Assembly: GCA_025617745.1 (NCBI GenBank)
Contig: CM046873.1
Coordinates: forward strand, 26,797,410 to 26,861,409
Source of the DNA: Heliocidaris erythrogramma
Taxonomy: Eukaryota; Echinodermata; Echinoidea; Camarodonta; Echinometridae
Reading direction: 5' to 3'
Length of the DNA: 64,000 nucleotides
Shown: piece by piece, positions 1-8,469 of the stretch
How positions within the stretch are numbered: position 1 is the first letter of the stretch
How the letters are laid out: the number at the start of each line of letters is the position of its first letter
Notes under the pieces: model-generated
The model's database searches: none
Seen by the model: only the letters and a program-made list of their open reading frames with translations
Told to the model about the DNA's origin: nothing
Made by a program: the position numbers and the translations under genes

Positions 1-1035
1 TTATGAAACATTTAGATGTATTATATTTCATCTGCCAAGTTTTCTCCCAATCATGAAGTCGATTAATGTCACTCTGGAGTATGTCACAATCTTCAGGGGA
101 AGTAATAGATATATACAAGATTACATCATCGGCAAACAGCCTTACTTTAATTGGACGCTGTATACATGATCTGGTAAGTCGTTTATATATGCAAGAAACA
201 GGAGCGGGCCGAGAACAGTGCCCTGGGGGACCCCAGAGGTCACTGGAGTATTAGATGATGCTTGTCCATCCATGATAACTTTCTGATGGCGCTTGGTCAA
301 AAAAGTATTTATCCATCTTTGGATGTTTCCTCTGATACCAAGTTGATTGATCTTTAACATTAGTCGTTGGTGGGGTACAGTATCAAACGCCTTACTAAAA
401 TCCATTATACAGATATCAGTACGGCCACGGTTATTAAGGGTCTGTGCCAAGTCATTTACAAGACCGGCAAGTTGGGTTTCACAAGATCTACCACTTCTAA
501 ACCCGTGTTGTTTGTCACAAAGTACAGAGTGTTTCTCAAAGTGTTTCTGAAAGTGTTTCTCAAAGTGCATAATATTAGTATAAATTATGTGCTCAAGTTG
601 TTAACAAACTATACATGTCAATGAAACCGGCCTGTAATTTTGAGGAAGTGTCCAGTTGTTTTGGAGTATGGGTGCAACACTTGAGGCACATTCCTTCAGG
701 ACCCTAGCTGGAATATTATCAGGTCCTGAGGCTGTATTAACTTTCAGGTTTTTCAGCAATTTTTCAACTCCTGAAACAGTAATACTTATGTCTGGTATAT
801 CTGGTACAGAGCTTTCGCTCAAGTTTGGAATAGACAAGAGATCTTCTTCTGTGAAGACAGAAGAAAAATGATTATTCAGTGCCTGTGCCTTTGACCTTGC
901 ATCCGAATATATTCGTCCTTCAGAAGTCAAGGAAGATACACCAAACACATCTTTTCGTAAGGCCTTTGAAAGTATTCCAAAAGGATTTAGTATTATCACT
1001 ATGGAGGAAATCCCCAATGTTTCGGATGTGTTCGT
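1..1035 (-). pseudogene. LINE A, reverse transcriptase half (decayed)
   Basis: Reverse transcriptase of a non-LTR retrotransposon, read on the minus strand and cut off by the window edge. Visible in order are the linker before RT (SARSKAQALNNHFSSVF-like), the NYRPVSLT block, [13 protein letters not shown], the catalytic block [11 protein letters not shown], and [22 protein letters not shown]. The FADD box with VILY lies at about 118-130 in a different frame, so a one-base loss near 141 breaks the gene. An in-frame TAA at 601-603 sits where the family normally has a lysine or arginine, and another frameshift near 970 separates the linker (RNIGDFLHSDNTKSFWNTFK) from the RT. It is a dead copy. 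The matching endonuclease half lies at 6529-7020, on the other side of a nested insertion. The clade looks like the jockey/CR1/L2 group, which is inference. Confidence 0.85.
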
Positions 1036-1225
1036 GGAGGTGTCGTGGTATAGTGGTTCATTCACTTGACTCTTAATCAAAAGGTTGAGGGTTCAAATCC
1101 CAGCCCGGCACTAACGTCCTTTGGCAAGACATTAATCCACATTTGCCACTCTCCACCCAGGTGTAAATGGGTACCCGATATGCTACAGCGCTACATATTT
1201 GGCCGCTATAAGCTATGACCGGGGT
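1036..1225 (+). mobile_element. tRNA-derived SINE, 5' part
   Basis: The head has a Pol III A-box-like stretch (GTCGTGGTATAGTGG) and a B box (GGGTTCAAATCCC). The body contains the words CCTTTGGCAAGACATT, TTTGCCACTCTCCACCCAGG and AAATGGGTACCCG. The same body occurs inverted at 32395-32648. The element stops at about 1225, where the 3' end of LINE B begins. A likely remnant of its (ATT)n tail is found beyond LINE B at 6511-6529, so LINE B probably landed inside this SINE. Confidence 0.75.
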
Positions 1226-1570
1226 TTGTTTGTTTGTATTGTTTGTATTTATTTCCGTATTAAGAAAACCACATACATTTCATAACATACAACGTATACA
1301 TGAGCTTAAAAAACGGAGGATGACCCAAATTCAGCAGTATTTACAAAATGCCGCTGTTCTTCCTTGGGGTCCCACATAGCATTATATATTAAAAATTATA
1401 TCATAACACAATTATATAATAAAAAAACAACATCAAAAAAAGAGAAACAAAATAATAAAAAAACACAAATCAATCAAATTTGCAAACTACAGTCAAACCA
1501 AGTTACAAATTAATAAAATGAAAATGACTATACCCGAACCCAGACACCCCCCCCCCCCCCACTTATATGT

Positions 1571-3193
1571 TCATTTATAATATTGATTCAATAGCAGTTT
1601 AAAGGATCTAATAGATGTTGCACTTCGAATTTCATTGGGTAGTTGGTTATAAATGGAAATTCCCCTGTAGAAAAAAGTTCTTTTACAATGATTAGACTTT
1701 GGCTTTGGGAGATATAAATTCTGATTAGAGCGGAGTGTGTAATTGAAAGTTCTTATTGTGATATTGTCAGACATATAATTTGGGGTGAAATTATGCAAAA
1801 TTCTATAAATCATTGTACACATGTGTTTGTTATAGCGGCAATCAAGAAGGTCCCAACCCAATTTGTCGTGAATATGTTGATTTGATGTATGAGAAAAAGG
1901 ATTGATTTTCATAATGATGCGACCCGCTCTGTTTTGGATTTTTTGCAAAGGTGAAAGAAAACTTTGAGGAGCAGATTGCCACACAACATCTCCATAATCG
2001 AAATGTGGTATAATGACCGATTTATAGATTAAATTTAAACTTGATTCATTTACAACATGTCTTAATCGACCAAGGAAACCGACAAGCTTGCTAATTTTTT
2101 GACACATGTTATTTATATGAATATCCCATTTCAATTCCTTATCAATATGAAGTCCAAGGTATTTAGTAGTTTCAACCTTTTGTAAGATCATATTATTTAC
2201 TTTCACATTAAGGGTATTATACTTTGCTAATATGTTACGCGTGCCAATGAGCATGCTATCAGTCTTCGTATAATTAATCAATAATTTGTTTTGAGAAATC
2301 CATTTGTCCAAAACCTCCATCTCGGTATTTAGAGCAGATTCTACGACATTTGGATTTTTATGAGAAAAATAGATTACGGTGTCGTCTGCATAGAGATGAA
2401 CTTGGCACAATTTAAAAATGTCAGGGAGATCGTTGATAAATATACAAAACAATAAAGGTCCTAAAATGGAACCCTGAGGTACACCGTGGGTTAACTGCTT
2501 TTCTTCCGATAAAGAATTATTGACCTTTGTTACTATTCTCCTATTAACTAAATAATTCTCAAACCACTTAAGGATTAAACCCCTCACTCCAATGTCAAAC
2601 AGTTTTTGTAGCAGCACTTTGTGATCGACAGTGTCAAAAGCCTTCTTTAAGTCGACGAATATTGCACCAGTATATTCGCCCTCATCCATGGCCATCATCC
2701 AGTCATCCAGCACTTTCACAAGCGCCGTCACAGTAGAGTGCTTAGCCCTAAACCCAGACTGAACTGATGAAAGTATATTGTTTTCTTGAAGGAAACGTAA
2801 CAATTGAGATTGAACTAATCGCTCTAATATTTTCGAAGTACAAGGCAACAAAGAAATTGGCCTATAGTTATCTGGGTTTGACCTGTCCCCCTTTTTATGA
2901 AGCGGTATTACCTTCGCTATTTTCCATGATTTTGGAACTTTTCCCTCTGTAATTGATCTATTAATGAAATAGGTGATTGGTTTACTTAGAATATCTGCAC
3001 ATGCCTTCAGAACCTGAACGGAAATACCGTCAATTCCGACTGATTTTTTATTTTTTAACTTTTTGATTTCATTTATAACGTCATTCTCGGAAACAATAGT
3101 AAATGTGAGTGTATTCTGACAAGGTATATGTGTTTTGCTGTCTTCGGGAACGATAAATACTTCCTCTTTAGCATTGTGTTGTTTTCTCAACAA
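1571..3193 (-). CDS. LINE B ORF2, reverse transcriptase part
   Basis: The C-terminal 540 residues of the LINE B polyprotein. RT motifs are complete: DNYRPISLLP near residue 88, SGFRAKHSTV, the first catalytic Asp in FVDLKKAFDTVDH, HGVPQGSILGPLLFCIFINDLP, and the YADD box (HLYADDTVIYF). After these comes the long conserved C-terminal region (KYLGLHIDKELKW, VIIPHFDYGDVVW, LQKIQNRAGRIIM, SIYNQLPNEIRSATSIRSFKLLLNQYYK) and then a stop. Such proteins copy the element's own RNA at a nick made by the endonuclease domain. The reading frame truly begins in the upstream ORF (3279-4679). The two are separated only by one extra T in a run of seven (3288-3294). With six T the frame reads KSFLPNNKSSSNISCDNSESK and joins them. 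The apparent ATG at 3193 is therefore not a real start. Confidence 0.9.
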   Translation of the reverse strand: MLRKQHNAKEEVFIVPEDSKTHIPCQNTLTFTIVSENDVINEIKKLKNKKSVGIDGISVQVLKACADILSKPITYFINRSITEGKVPKSWKIAKVIPLHKKGDRSNPDNYRPISLLPCTSKILERLVQSQLLRFLQENNILSSVQSGFRAKHSTVTALVKVLDDWMMAMDEGEYTGAIFVDLKKAFDTVDHKVLLQKLFDIGVRGLILKWFENYLVNRRIVTKVNNSLSEEKQLTHGVPQGSILGPLLFCIFINDLPDIFKLCQVHLYADDTVIYFSHKNPNVVESALNTEMEVLDKWISQNKLLINYTKTDSMLIGTRNILAKYNTLNVKVNNMILQKVETTKYLGLHIDKELKWDIHINNMCQKISKLVGFLGRLRHVVNESSLNLIYKSVIIPHFDYGDVVWQSAPQSFLSPLQKIQNRAGRIIMKINPFSHTSNQHIHDKLGWDLLDCRYNKHMCTMIYRILHNFTPNYMSDNITIRTFNYTLRSNQNLYLPKPKSNHCKRTFFYRGISIYNQLPNEIRSATSIRSFKLLLNQYYK

Positions 3194-3278
3194 TTCTGAC
3201 GCAACGCCGACAAAATGATTGTTGAATTCGGTTGCTTTACTTTCTGAATTATCGCAAGAGATGTTGGACGAGGATTTA

Positions 3279-4679
3279 TTATTCGGTAAAAAAAGATTTC
3301 AGAATTTTCCAGGATTCATTTCTGTCGGAACAATTCGCTAACTTCTCAGTATAATATTGCTTTTTAGATTTCCGAATGACTGACGTCACTTTATTTCTCA
3401 GTTGCCTATACTCCTTCCACAACTCTTCCTTCTTTTGAGCAATAGCTCTCTTTTTAGCATTATCTCTTTGTTTTATCAATTTATAAATTGACGCATTTAA
3501 CAAAGGCGAGTATGTCTTTCGCATGCGTTTTGTTCTCCAAGGCATGTGCTTATTAATTACATTAACAACAATATTTTCCCATTTCTCGACGGCATCATCG
3601 AGATCATCACATGTTACAATATCATTCCAATTAACTTTCCACAAATCCTCACGAAATGAACACCAATCAGTACCGTTAGACCTTCGAAAAGTCACATTAT
3701 TATGACTAAGGGTGGTTACTTTGTGTGATTTCCAGACCATATAATTCATAAAATGATCACCCATGGATACCTCAAGAACACCAGACCTTTTTATATTGTC
3801 GAGATGGTTTGTCAGCATATGATCGATAAGAGAGGCAGTTTCACTAGTTATTCTAGTACATTTAGTCGTATTTAAATATTGAAAGCCATACATTTTATTC
3901 ACTTGATCATATTTTTTTGTATGTGAAAGAGCTGGTTTTCTGTAGATATCAAAATTAGTATCACCCATAATCAGTGAATGGACATTGAAATTGCACATAA
4001 ACGTTAATAGATTTTCATAAGCATCTAAGACATCATGACCAGAACTGGGTGGCCTATACCAATTCAAAAACAGAATGGGATGGGAATTTTTCATTTCAAT
4101 CGAAATAAGGATGGCCTCTAAATCATCAAAGGACCGGTCTTCCAAGACTTTATATTTTATATCATTTTGAATGTAGATTGCCACACCGCCACCATTCCGA
4201 TTCCGGTCTTTCCTAATAATTGAATAACCAGGAATTTTAATCTCGCTGTTATCAATTTCCGAATCAAGCCTGGTTTCATTGAGAGCACACACGTGTATTC
4301 CATTTTCGATCATAATACATTTCAGTTCTTCAAAATTCTTTGTTAAACTTACAATATTGAGTTGAATACATTTCAAACCTTTTTCACACAATTCATCAAA
4401 TTTAATTTTATCTTTATCATCAGCATGTTTCCTAATAAAATGGGGGTTTGGCGTTTTTGTTTTTAAATCAGAATACTTTTCGTCATAAAACGGTAGTTCT
4501 TTCAATAAGCATTCTGGACATTTCCATTGAAGAAAATGTTCTGAAGTATTATTATATATTTCTACAGGGACACTTGCACATTTGATATGTACCCACGATT
4601 TACATTCGGTACACAATAGACCCTTTTGATTATTTCTGACACAATTGGAGCATAAACTACAAGGAAATTGCTTACCCAT
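3279..4679 (-). CDS. LINE B ORF2, PHD finger plus endonuclease part
   Basis: N-terminal part of ORF2, 466 residues. Residues about 7-58 form a PHD-type zinc finger: paired cysteines, LLCTECKSWVHIKC, then WKCPEC. An apurinic-type endonuclease (EEP fold) follows from about residue 104 (LKCIQLNIVSL), with ALNETRLD (metal-binding Glu), the glycine-rich NGGGVAIYI, MGDTNFD, the TASLIDHMLTN block and the catalytic histidine region MGDHFMNYMVW. The end (WKILKSFFTE then stop) is caused by a one-base insertion at 3288-3294, and the RT domain continues in the next frame. In related CR1-type elements a PHD-like finger sits in ORF1. Here it is fused ahead of the endonuclease. Confidence 0.88.
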   Translation of the reverse strand: MGKQFPCSLCSNCVRNNQKGLLCTECKSWVHIKCASVPVEIYNNTSEHFLQWKCPECLLKELPFYDEKYSDLKTKTPNPHFIRKHADDKDKIKFDELCEKGLKCIQLNIVSLTKNFEELKCIMIENGIHVCALNETRLDSEIDNSEIKIPGYSIIRKDRNRNGGGVAIYIQNDIKYKVLEDRSFDDLEAILISIEMKNSHPILFLNWYRPPSSGHDVLDAYENLLTFMCNFNVHSLIMGDTNFDIYRKPALSHTKKYDQVNKMYGFQYLNTTKCTRITSETASLIDHMLTNHLDNIKRSGVLEVSMGDHFMNYMVWKSHKVTTLSHNNVTFRRSNGTDWCSFREDLWKVNWNDIVTCDDLDDAVEKWENIVVNVINKHMPWRTKRMRKTYSPLLNASIYKLIKQRDNAKKRAIAQKKEELWKEYRQLRNKVTSVIRKSKKQYYTEKLANCSDRNESWKILKSFFTE

Positions 4680-5459
4680 TACACAAACCTAAATATAAAA
4701 AAAAGATGCAAAATATTACAAATACTCTGAATATTAACAAAACAACTAATAAAAGGTTGATTAAAACACCGAAAATTATCATTGCTGTTTAATTACTACA
4801 GCATCAGTGTCAAAGAAAAGGGAGTATCATTTAACTTGACACGATTAAAAGGCTCTATCGCTACGAGTCGCGGAAATGTGAAACTGCACTGAAAGAAGAG
4901 ATTATGAGTGTATTATCCGGTACACAGGGAGCCAGAAAAACACAATAGTGTGACTTGACAAAAGATTACACCTATTACAAGCTGGCTGAACGCTTGCAAC
5001 ATTCTTAACGAAGAAAAGAGAAATAGCATTCTATACAGATCCAACAAATAGATCACGTCTAACCAAATTAAATCCTGTATATATATTCAATCTATTAGCC
5101 TTATACAAAGAAAAAGAAACAAAAACCTATAGACAGGGATCCAGGAGCTCACAATAGCACACAGTGTGACTCATACCAATTAAGAACTGGCTATTCACTT
5201 GCGCTATAAATAAAGAACATAGATTCCGATTACTAAACCGGGTTCACTCTTTATAGCAAGTATACAAAAGGCTATACAAGAGGTAGGAGCACAATAGTGT
5301 GGGGCCACAAAAGATTATACCACTTAAATGGATACTGTCTGGAAATGCACTAGCATTATTAACGAAGAAAAAATAGTAACTACACATACATCAGAGACTA
5401 TTAAGATATAGTTTCCAAGAAGAGTGCTATATGACAAGAAATACAGTTTGAAGAGCGCA
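4680..5459 (-). repeat. LINE B inter-ORF spacer with internal repeats
   Basis: No coding sequence. Three degenerate repeats, each centred on CACAATAGTGTG or its variant CACAGTGTG, lie near 4941, 5153 and 5286. Related words around them are AAAAGATTA, ACTGGCT/GCTGGCTG and AACGAAGAAAA. The spacer is unusually long for a LINE and may carry regulatory or translational reinitiation signals, which is speculation. Confidence 0.5.
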
Positions 5460-6209
5460 TTATTCAGGCTTAATCCGCTTCAAATGAGATGCATTTGTTA
5501 GAGTCACACGGCGATCGTCGCACGTTAGCACTTTTATGCGTCCATCTTGAGTCCATATGCGCTTGATGTCATTTTTAAGTTTTGTCTTGATTTCCCAAAA
5601 CAGGTCTGTTCTCACCTTTGTTAGACTCTCCTGGATGTATATTGAAGATCCTTGCTGGCCACGTAATGTTTTCCTCTCCTGGTAGACACGATCACGGACG
5701 TTGTAGTTCGTGAACTTAACGATAATGCCCCGGGGTCTAGTTTTGTCCTTCGCTTTCATGGCCCCAAGTCGATGGGTCCTGTCGAGGTCGCCGACTTCCA
5801 GATCGATCTTGAGCCTCTCCTTACACATCTCTCTCACGATCTCGTCCGTGCTTTCACCTTCATTTTCAGATAAGCCATGGACAATTAAACAATTCCTTCT
5901 GGAGTACTGCTCCGTATCGTCCTGTTGGTTTTTGATCTCGCAAAGTTCCTTTTGTAGCCCAGCAATCTTGTCGTCTCTCGACGATAATTCAAATGCAAGG
6001 TCCTTTTTCATGATTTCAGTAACTTTTTGTGCAATAACGTTGGTCAGTTCATTGATCAAAGTGTCCTTGATTTTTTCCACAAGCGAATTCACCAATTCAC
6101 TGTTTATATCCAGCACTTTGCGAATCTCATCACGAACGTTCTCCGATACATCAGTTGATGATGAACGTGTTGTACGTTTCGCGTCTTTCGTCGACATGAC
6201 TAAATACAA
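5460..6209 (-). CDS. LINE B ORF1 protein (RNA-binding, L1-ORF1p-like)
   Basis: A 249-residue basic protein. The first 30 residues are Ser/Thr/Arg-rich. Residues about 30-110 are predicted by eye to be a coiled coil (VNSLVEKIKDTLINELTNVIAQK, then DKIAGLQKELCEIKNQQDD). An RRM-like core follows (YSRRNCLIVHGLSE) with the family signature LDRTHRLG. The C-terminal domain has RPRGIIVKF, IYIQESLTKVR and IKRIWTQDGRIKVL. The order coiled coil, RRM, C-terminal domain is that of LINE-1 ORF1p, a trimeric RNA chaperone that packages element RNA. The start at 6209 (MYLV) or at the ATG at 6197 (MSTKDAKR) cannot be decided. The second looks more natural because the upstream four residues add nothing recognisable. 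Confidence 0.8.
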   Translation of the reverse strand: MYLVMSTKDAKRTTRSSSTDVSENVRDEIRKVLDINSELVNSLVEKIKDTLINELTNVIAQKVTEIMKKDLAFELSSRDDKIAGLQKELCEIKNQQDDTEQYSRRNCLIVHGLSENEGESTDEIVREMCKERLKIDLEVGDLDRTHRLGAMKAKDKTRPRGIIVKFTNYNVRDRVYQERKTLRGQQGSSIYIQESLTKVRTDLFWEIKTKLKNDIKRIWTQDGRIKVLTCDDRRVTLTNASHLKRIKPE

Positions 6210-6510
6210 GCGGTGATTCGAACGCGGTAAAGTTGCGCAAATCCGAATTCAGCTTCTCCCAAAGTTCCAAATAAAGTTATCAGAGGTAGTAATTAAAATC
6301 AGCCATATACTCAGATGTCAGAGTGTTTAGCAAAATTTTCACATTATTTTCATGGCTTCAGTATGGATATTAAAGGCATATTCGGTGCGATTATGTAATC
6401 AAAGTTCAGAGCAACAACGAGACACGTCCGTACGCCATGACGTTCAGGGGTAATAATGTTGAAGCGCCAGGAGCGTCACGACATGACGGACATACAAGAA
6501 TTAAGCCACC

Positions 6511-6529
6511 ATTATTATTATTATTATTT
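6511..6529 (+). repeat. (ATT)n tract, probable SINE tail
   Basis: Six ATT units exactly at the point where the LINE A reading frame resumes. The related SINE at 32395-32648 also ends in an (ATT)n tract when read in its own direction, so this is likely the 3' tail of the SINE that starts at 1036. Confidence 0.5.
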
Positions 6530-7020
6530 GGCGAAGTTTTCTCATTTCTCTGTCATTTTTCCGTCTTAGCTGTGTGAACGAGTTCCAGAGTTCTGGGTCG
6601 CCAGATATTCTAGCCTTATAATAAAGTCTACGTTTCTTTCTAATTTTTCGTTTCATGGTAGTGTTAATCCAAGGAACACTTTTCTTTTCGGAAGTTTGAT
6701 CATTTTTGGTTTGATACTAGCATGAACAACAGCTACATCGTGATCACTTATACCAGGTTTTACTTCAACCTTATCAAGAAAGGCAGGACTGTTGGTAAAA
6801 CATAGGTCCAATATAGCATTATTTCGTACAGGTGTCGTTACCATTTGCTGTAAGTTATGATCTTGAACAATAACTATCATGGTCTTGCTTGGGCCAGGAT
6901 TTCGACCGCCAGACTTAAAAGAGTTGGACTCCCAGTCAATGTCTGGCAAGTTAAAATCACCAAACAGCCATACAGAATCGGGTACCAGACGAGGAATTTG
7001 GGGTAAGAAATTTATTCAAG
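6529..7020 (-). pseudogene. LINE A, endonuclease half (decayed)
   Basis: Minus-strand endonuclease remnant. FLPQIPRLVPDSVWLFGDFNLPDIDWES leads into the longest open stretch (6653-6949), with HNLQQMVTTPVRNNAILDLCFTN, KVEVKPGISDHDVAVV and the catalytic SDH motif. A frameshift follows, then VPWINTTMKRKIRKKRRLYYKARISGDPELW, the basic linker that precedes RT in these proteins. It ends with LRRKNDREMRKLRQ at 6529. The next expected segment (RNIGDFLHSDN...) is at about 1030-950, so the two pieces are one element split by 5.5 kb of inserted DNA. Confidence 0.8.
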
Positions 7021-8208
7021 CGTGTTATATTACCGTTGTTCTCCTTCTGAGTTGTTAATTTTAATGAAACAATGTCTTATTTATTGGAAACTGAAAAATT
7101 CATTTGTAGTCCTTGGTCCCGGGTACAGAGTGCGAGAACCACTTCAGTCTATGTAAGGAGGTGTAATGAAGCAAGACGTAGTCCAGTGGAACACCCGACG
7201 AACAGATCAGACTGAAGCTTTCGGTCTAGGTACAGTGACCCTCTTCTTTCAGTTTCACACTGAACTGATTTTCATTTAATCACCTTTTCATTTTTTTTAA
7301 ACAGGTAGATCTATAATCGTATTTTATTGGGCTTACCATCAGAATCCGAAGTCAACTATCATTAACATCTGAATTTTGTCTCAAATCTTGCAATTCTCCG
7401 TCATTAAATTTCGTATCGCGGCTCTAGCTCAGCTCTAGACTCCGTCGCGACCGCACTCGCTAAAATAGATATCGATAGCATGTTTACAGTGGCTATCGTC
7501 AGTGATCGTAATAATTATCGATATCGAACGTTAGGCCAGGAAATTAAATTCAAGGCACAGCCCTTGACCAATGAGATTGCAGGGATTTCTCGACCCGTTC
7601 TATAAAGCTATTTGACTAAAAATAATGCGTGCCACTACAGTTGAATAATCAGTATAGAACACAATTGAACTCAAATGGGTGTTTAGAATAGGCCTACTAT
7701 TTATCATATCATATGGAATCTTAGGGCCTGTCAGGGGTTATTCATTTGTCTTTAATTGCTTTTTTATGTTGCAAGAAAGTTCGATATCATATCCCTGAAA
7801 TTGTTTCCAAAGTTCCGCCGGTTCCGCGTTGTGAAACACCGGTTTGAAAAAAAAGATAAATGCTTTCTTCGAAGTCTCATAAATGCAACCGTGGTCTCAA
7901 ACATGCTTAATACCGTTAGTCTACAGGGATACACCTAAAGGGCTAGGCTATTTCGAAATACAGTGCGAGTGCTGAACTGTCTGTTGCAAAACAATACGGG
8001 TAAATAAGTCAAATCACGTATAATGTATGTTAAATAGGTAACAAGTTTCGACAGATATAGGTACGCTCGGAAAAAAAAGTATAAATATATATAAAATGTT
8101 GGGAGCCTCAATTAATAAGCATAGCTTGTAAATGATTAGGCTCCCTTATGGAGTAAAATACAATCGGCCAGATTCTGGACTACTATTTCCTCCGAACATG
8201 ATTCGATT
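7021..8208. other. Intergenic / 3' flank of lectin A, no gene seen
   Basis: No convincing coding sequence. The stretch at 7490-7620 has cgat/atcg-rich words and a CCAAT-like motif followed about 35 bases later by TTCTATAAAGC. A loosely similar arrangement is found at 17490-17530. The part nearest 8208 is presumably 3' UTR of lectin A. Confidence 0.4.
8101..8145 (-). other. Hairpin in probable 3' UTR of lectin A
   Basis: A 45-base inverted repeat, GGGAGCCTCAATTA paired with TAAATGATTAGGCTCCC, about 65 bases beyond the lectin A stop codon in the sense of the gene. The stem is almost perfect. Its role is unknown; it could be a tiny mobile element or an RNA structure. Confidence 0.4.
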
Positions 8209-8469
8209 CTACCACATTGGTAATTTGCAAATAAAGTAGTGTACAAGCCATTCTTCTGGTTGTACACACACTGCATCACGCCACAGTCCGGGGTCGAGGT
8301 TGGGGCTGGATCGGATCACGACGCAGTCGTTAGTCTCACCATCAAGATGACCGTCGTCTGGCTGACCGGGTGCAAACGAAGTGAAGTCAACCGGGGATCC
8401 GTCACTCCACTCGAAGTCGCCCTCAGAAGAAATATCGTTAAGGCCCAGCCAAAAGCCCTCCTTGATACC
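8209..8469 (-). CDS. Lectin A exon 3 (sugar-binding half)
   Basis: The acceptor is a pyrimidine-rich stretch ending CTAAAAG. The exon opens in phase 0 with GIKEGFWLGLND and includes EGDFEWSDGSP, GQPDD, ETNDC, GLWRDAVC and HYFICKLPMW, ending at the TAG at 8209-8211. It encodes 86 residues, eleven more than the equivalent exon of gene B. The extra length lies in the loop after QPDD and before the WRD motif, that is, next to the ligand site. Confidence 0.85.
   Translation of the reverse strand, partial: GIKEGFWLGLNDISSEGDFEWSDGSPVDFTSFAPGQPDDGHLDGETNDCVVIRSSPNLDPGLWRDAVCVQPEEWLVHYFICKLPMW

Larger units (their letters stand above)
1226..6505 (-). mobile_element. LINE B, near full-length two-ORF non-LTR retrotransposon
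   Basis: An apparently young autonomous element of about 5.3 kb. On the minus strand it has a 5' leader (about 6505-6210), ORF1 (6209-5460), a 780-base spacer, ORF2 (4679-1571, one frameshift) and a 3' UTR ending in a GGAAATAAATACAAACAA-type tail at about 1226-1245. The spacer at 4920-5400 holds three imperfect copies of a block centred on CACAATAGTGTG, near 4941, 5153 and 5286. Two nearly open ORFs with all catalytic motifs contrast with the older LINE A on either side. Exact ends are inferred from where the flanking elements resume. Confidence 0.85.

Noticed and set aside
5710..6216. 168-residue plus-strand ORF
   Set aside because: Antisense shadow of LINE B ORF1.
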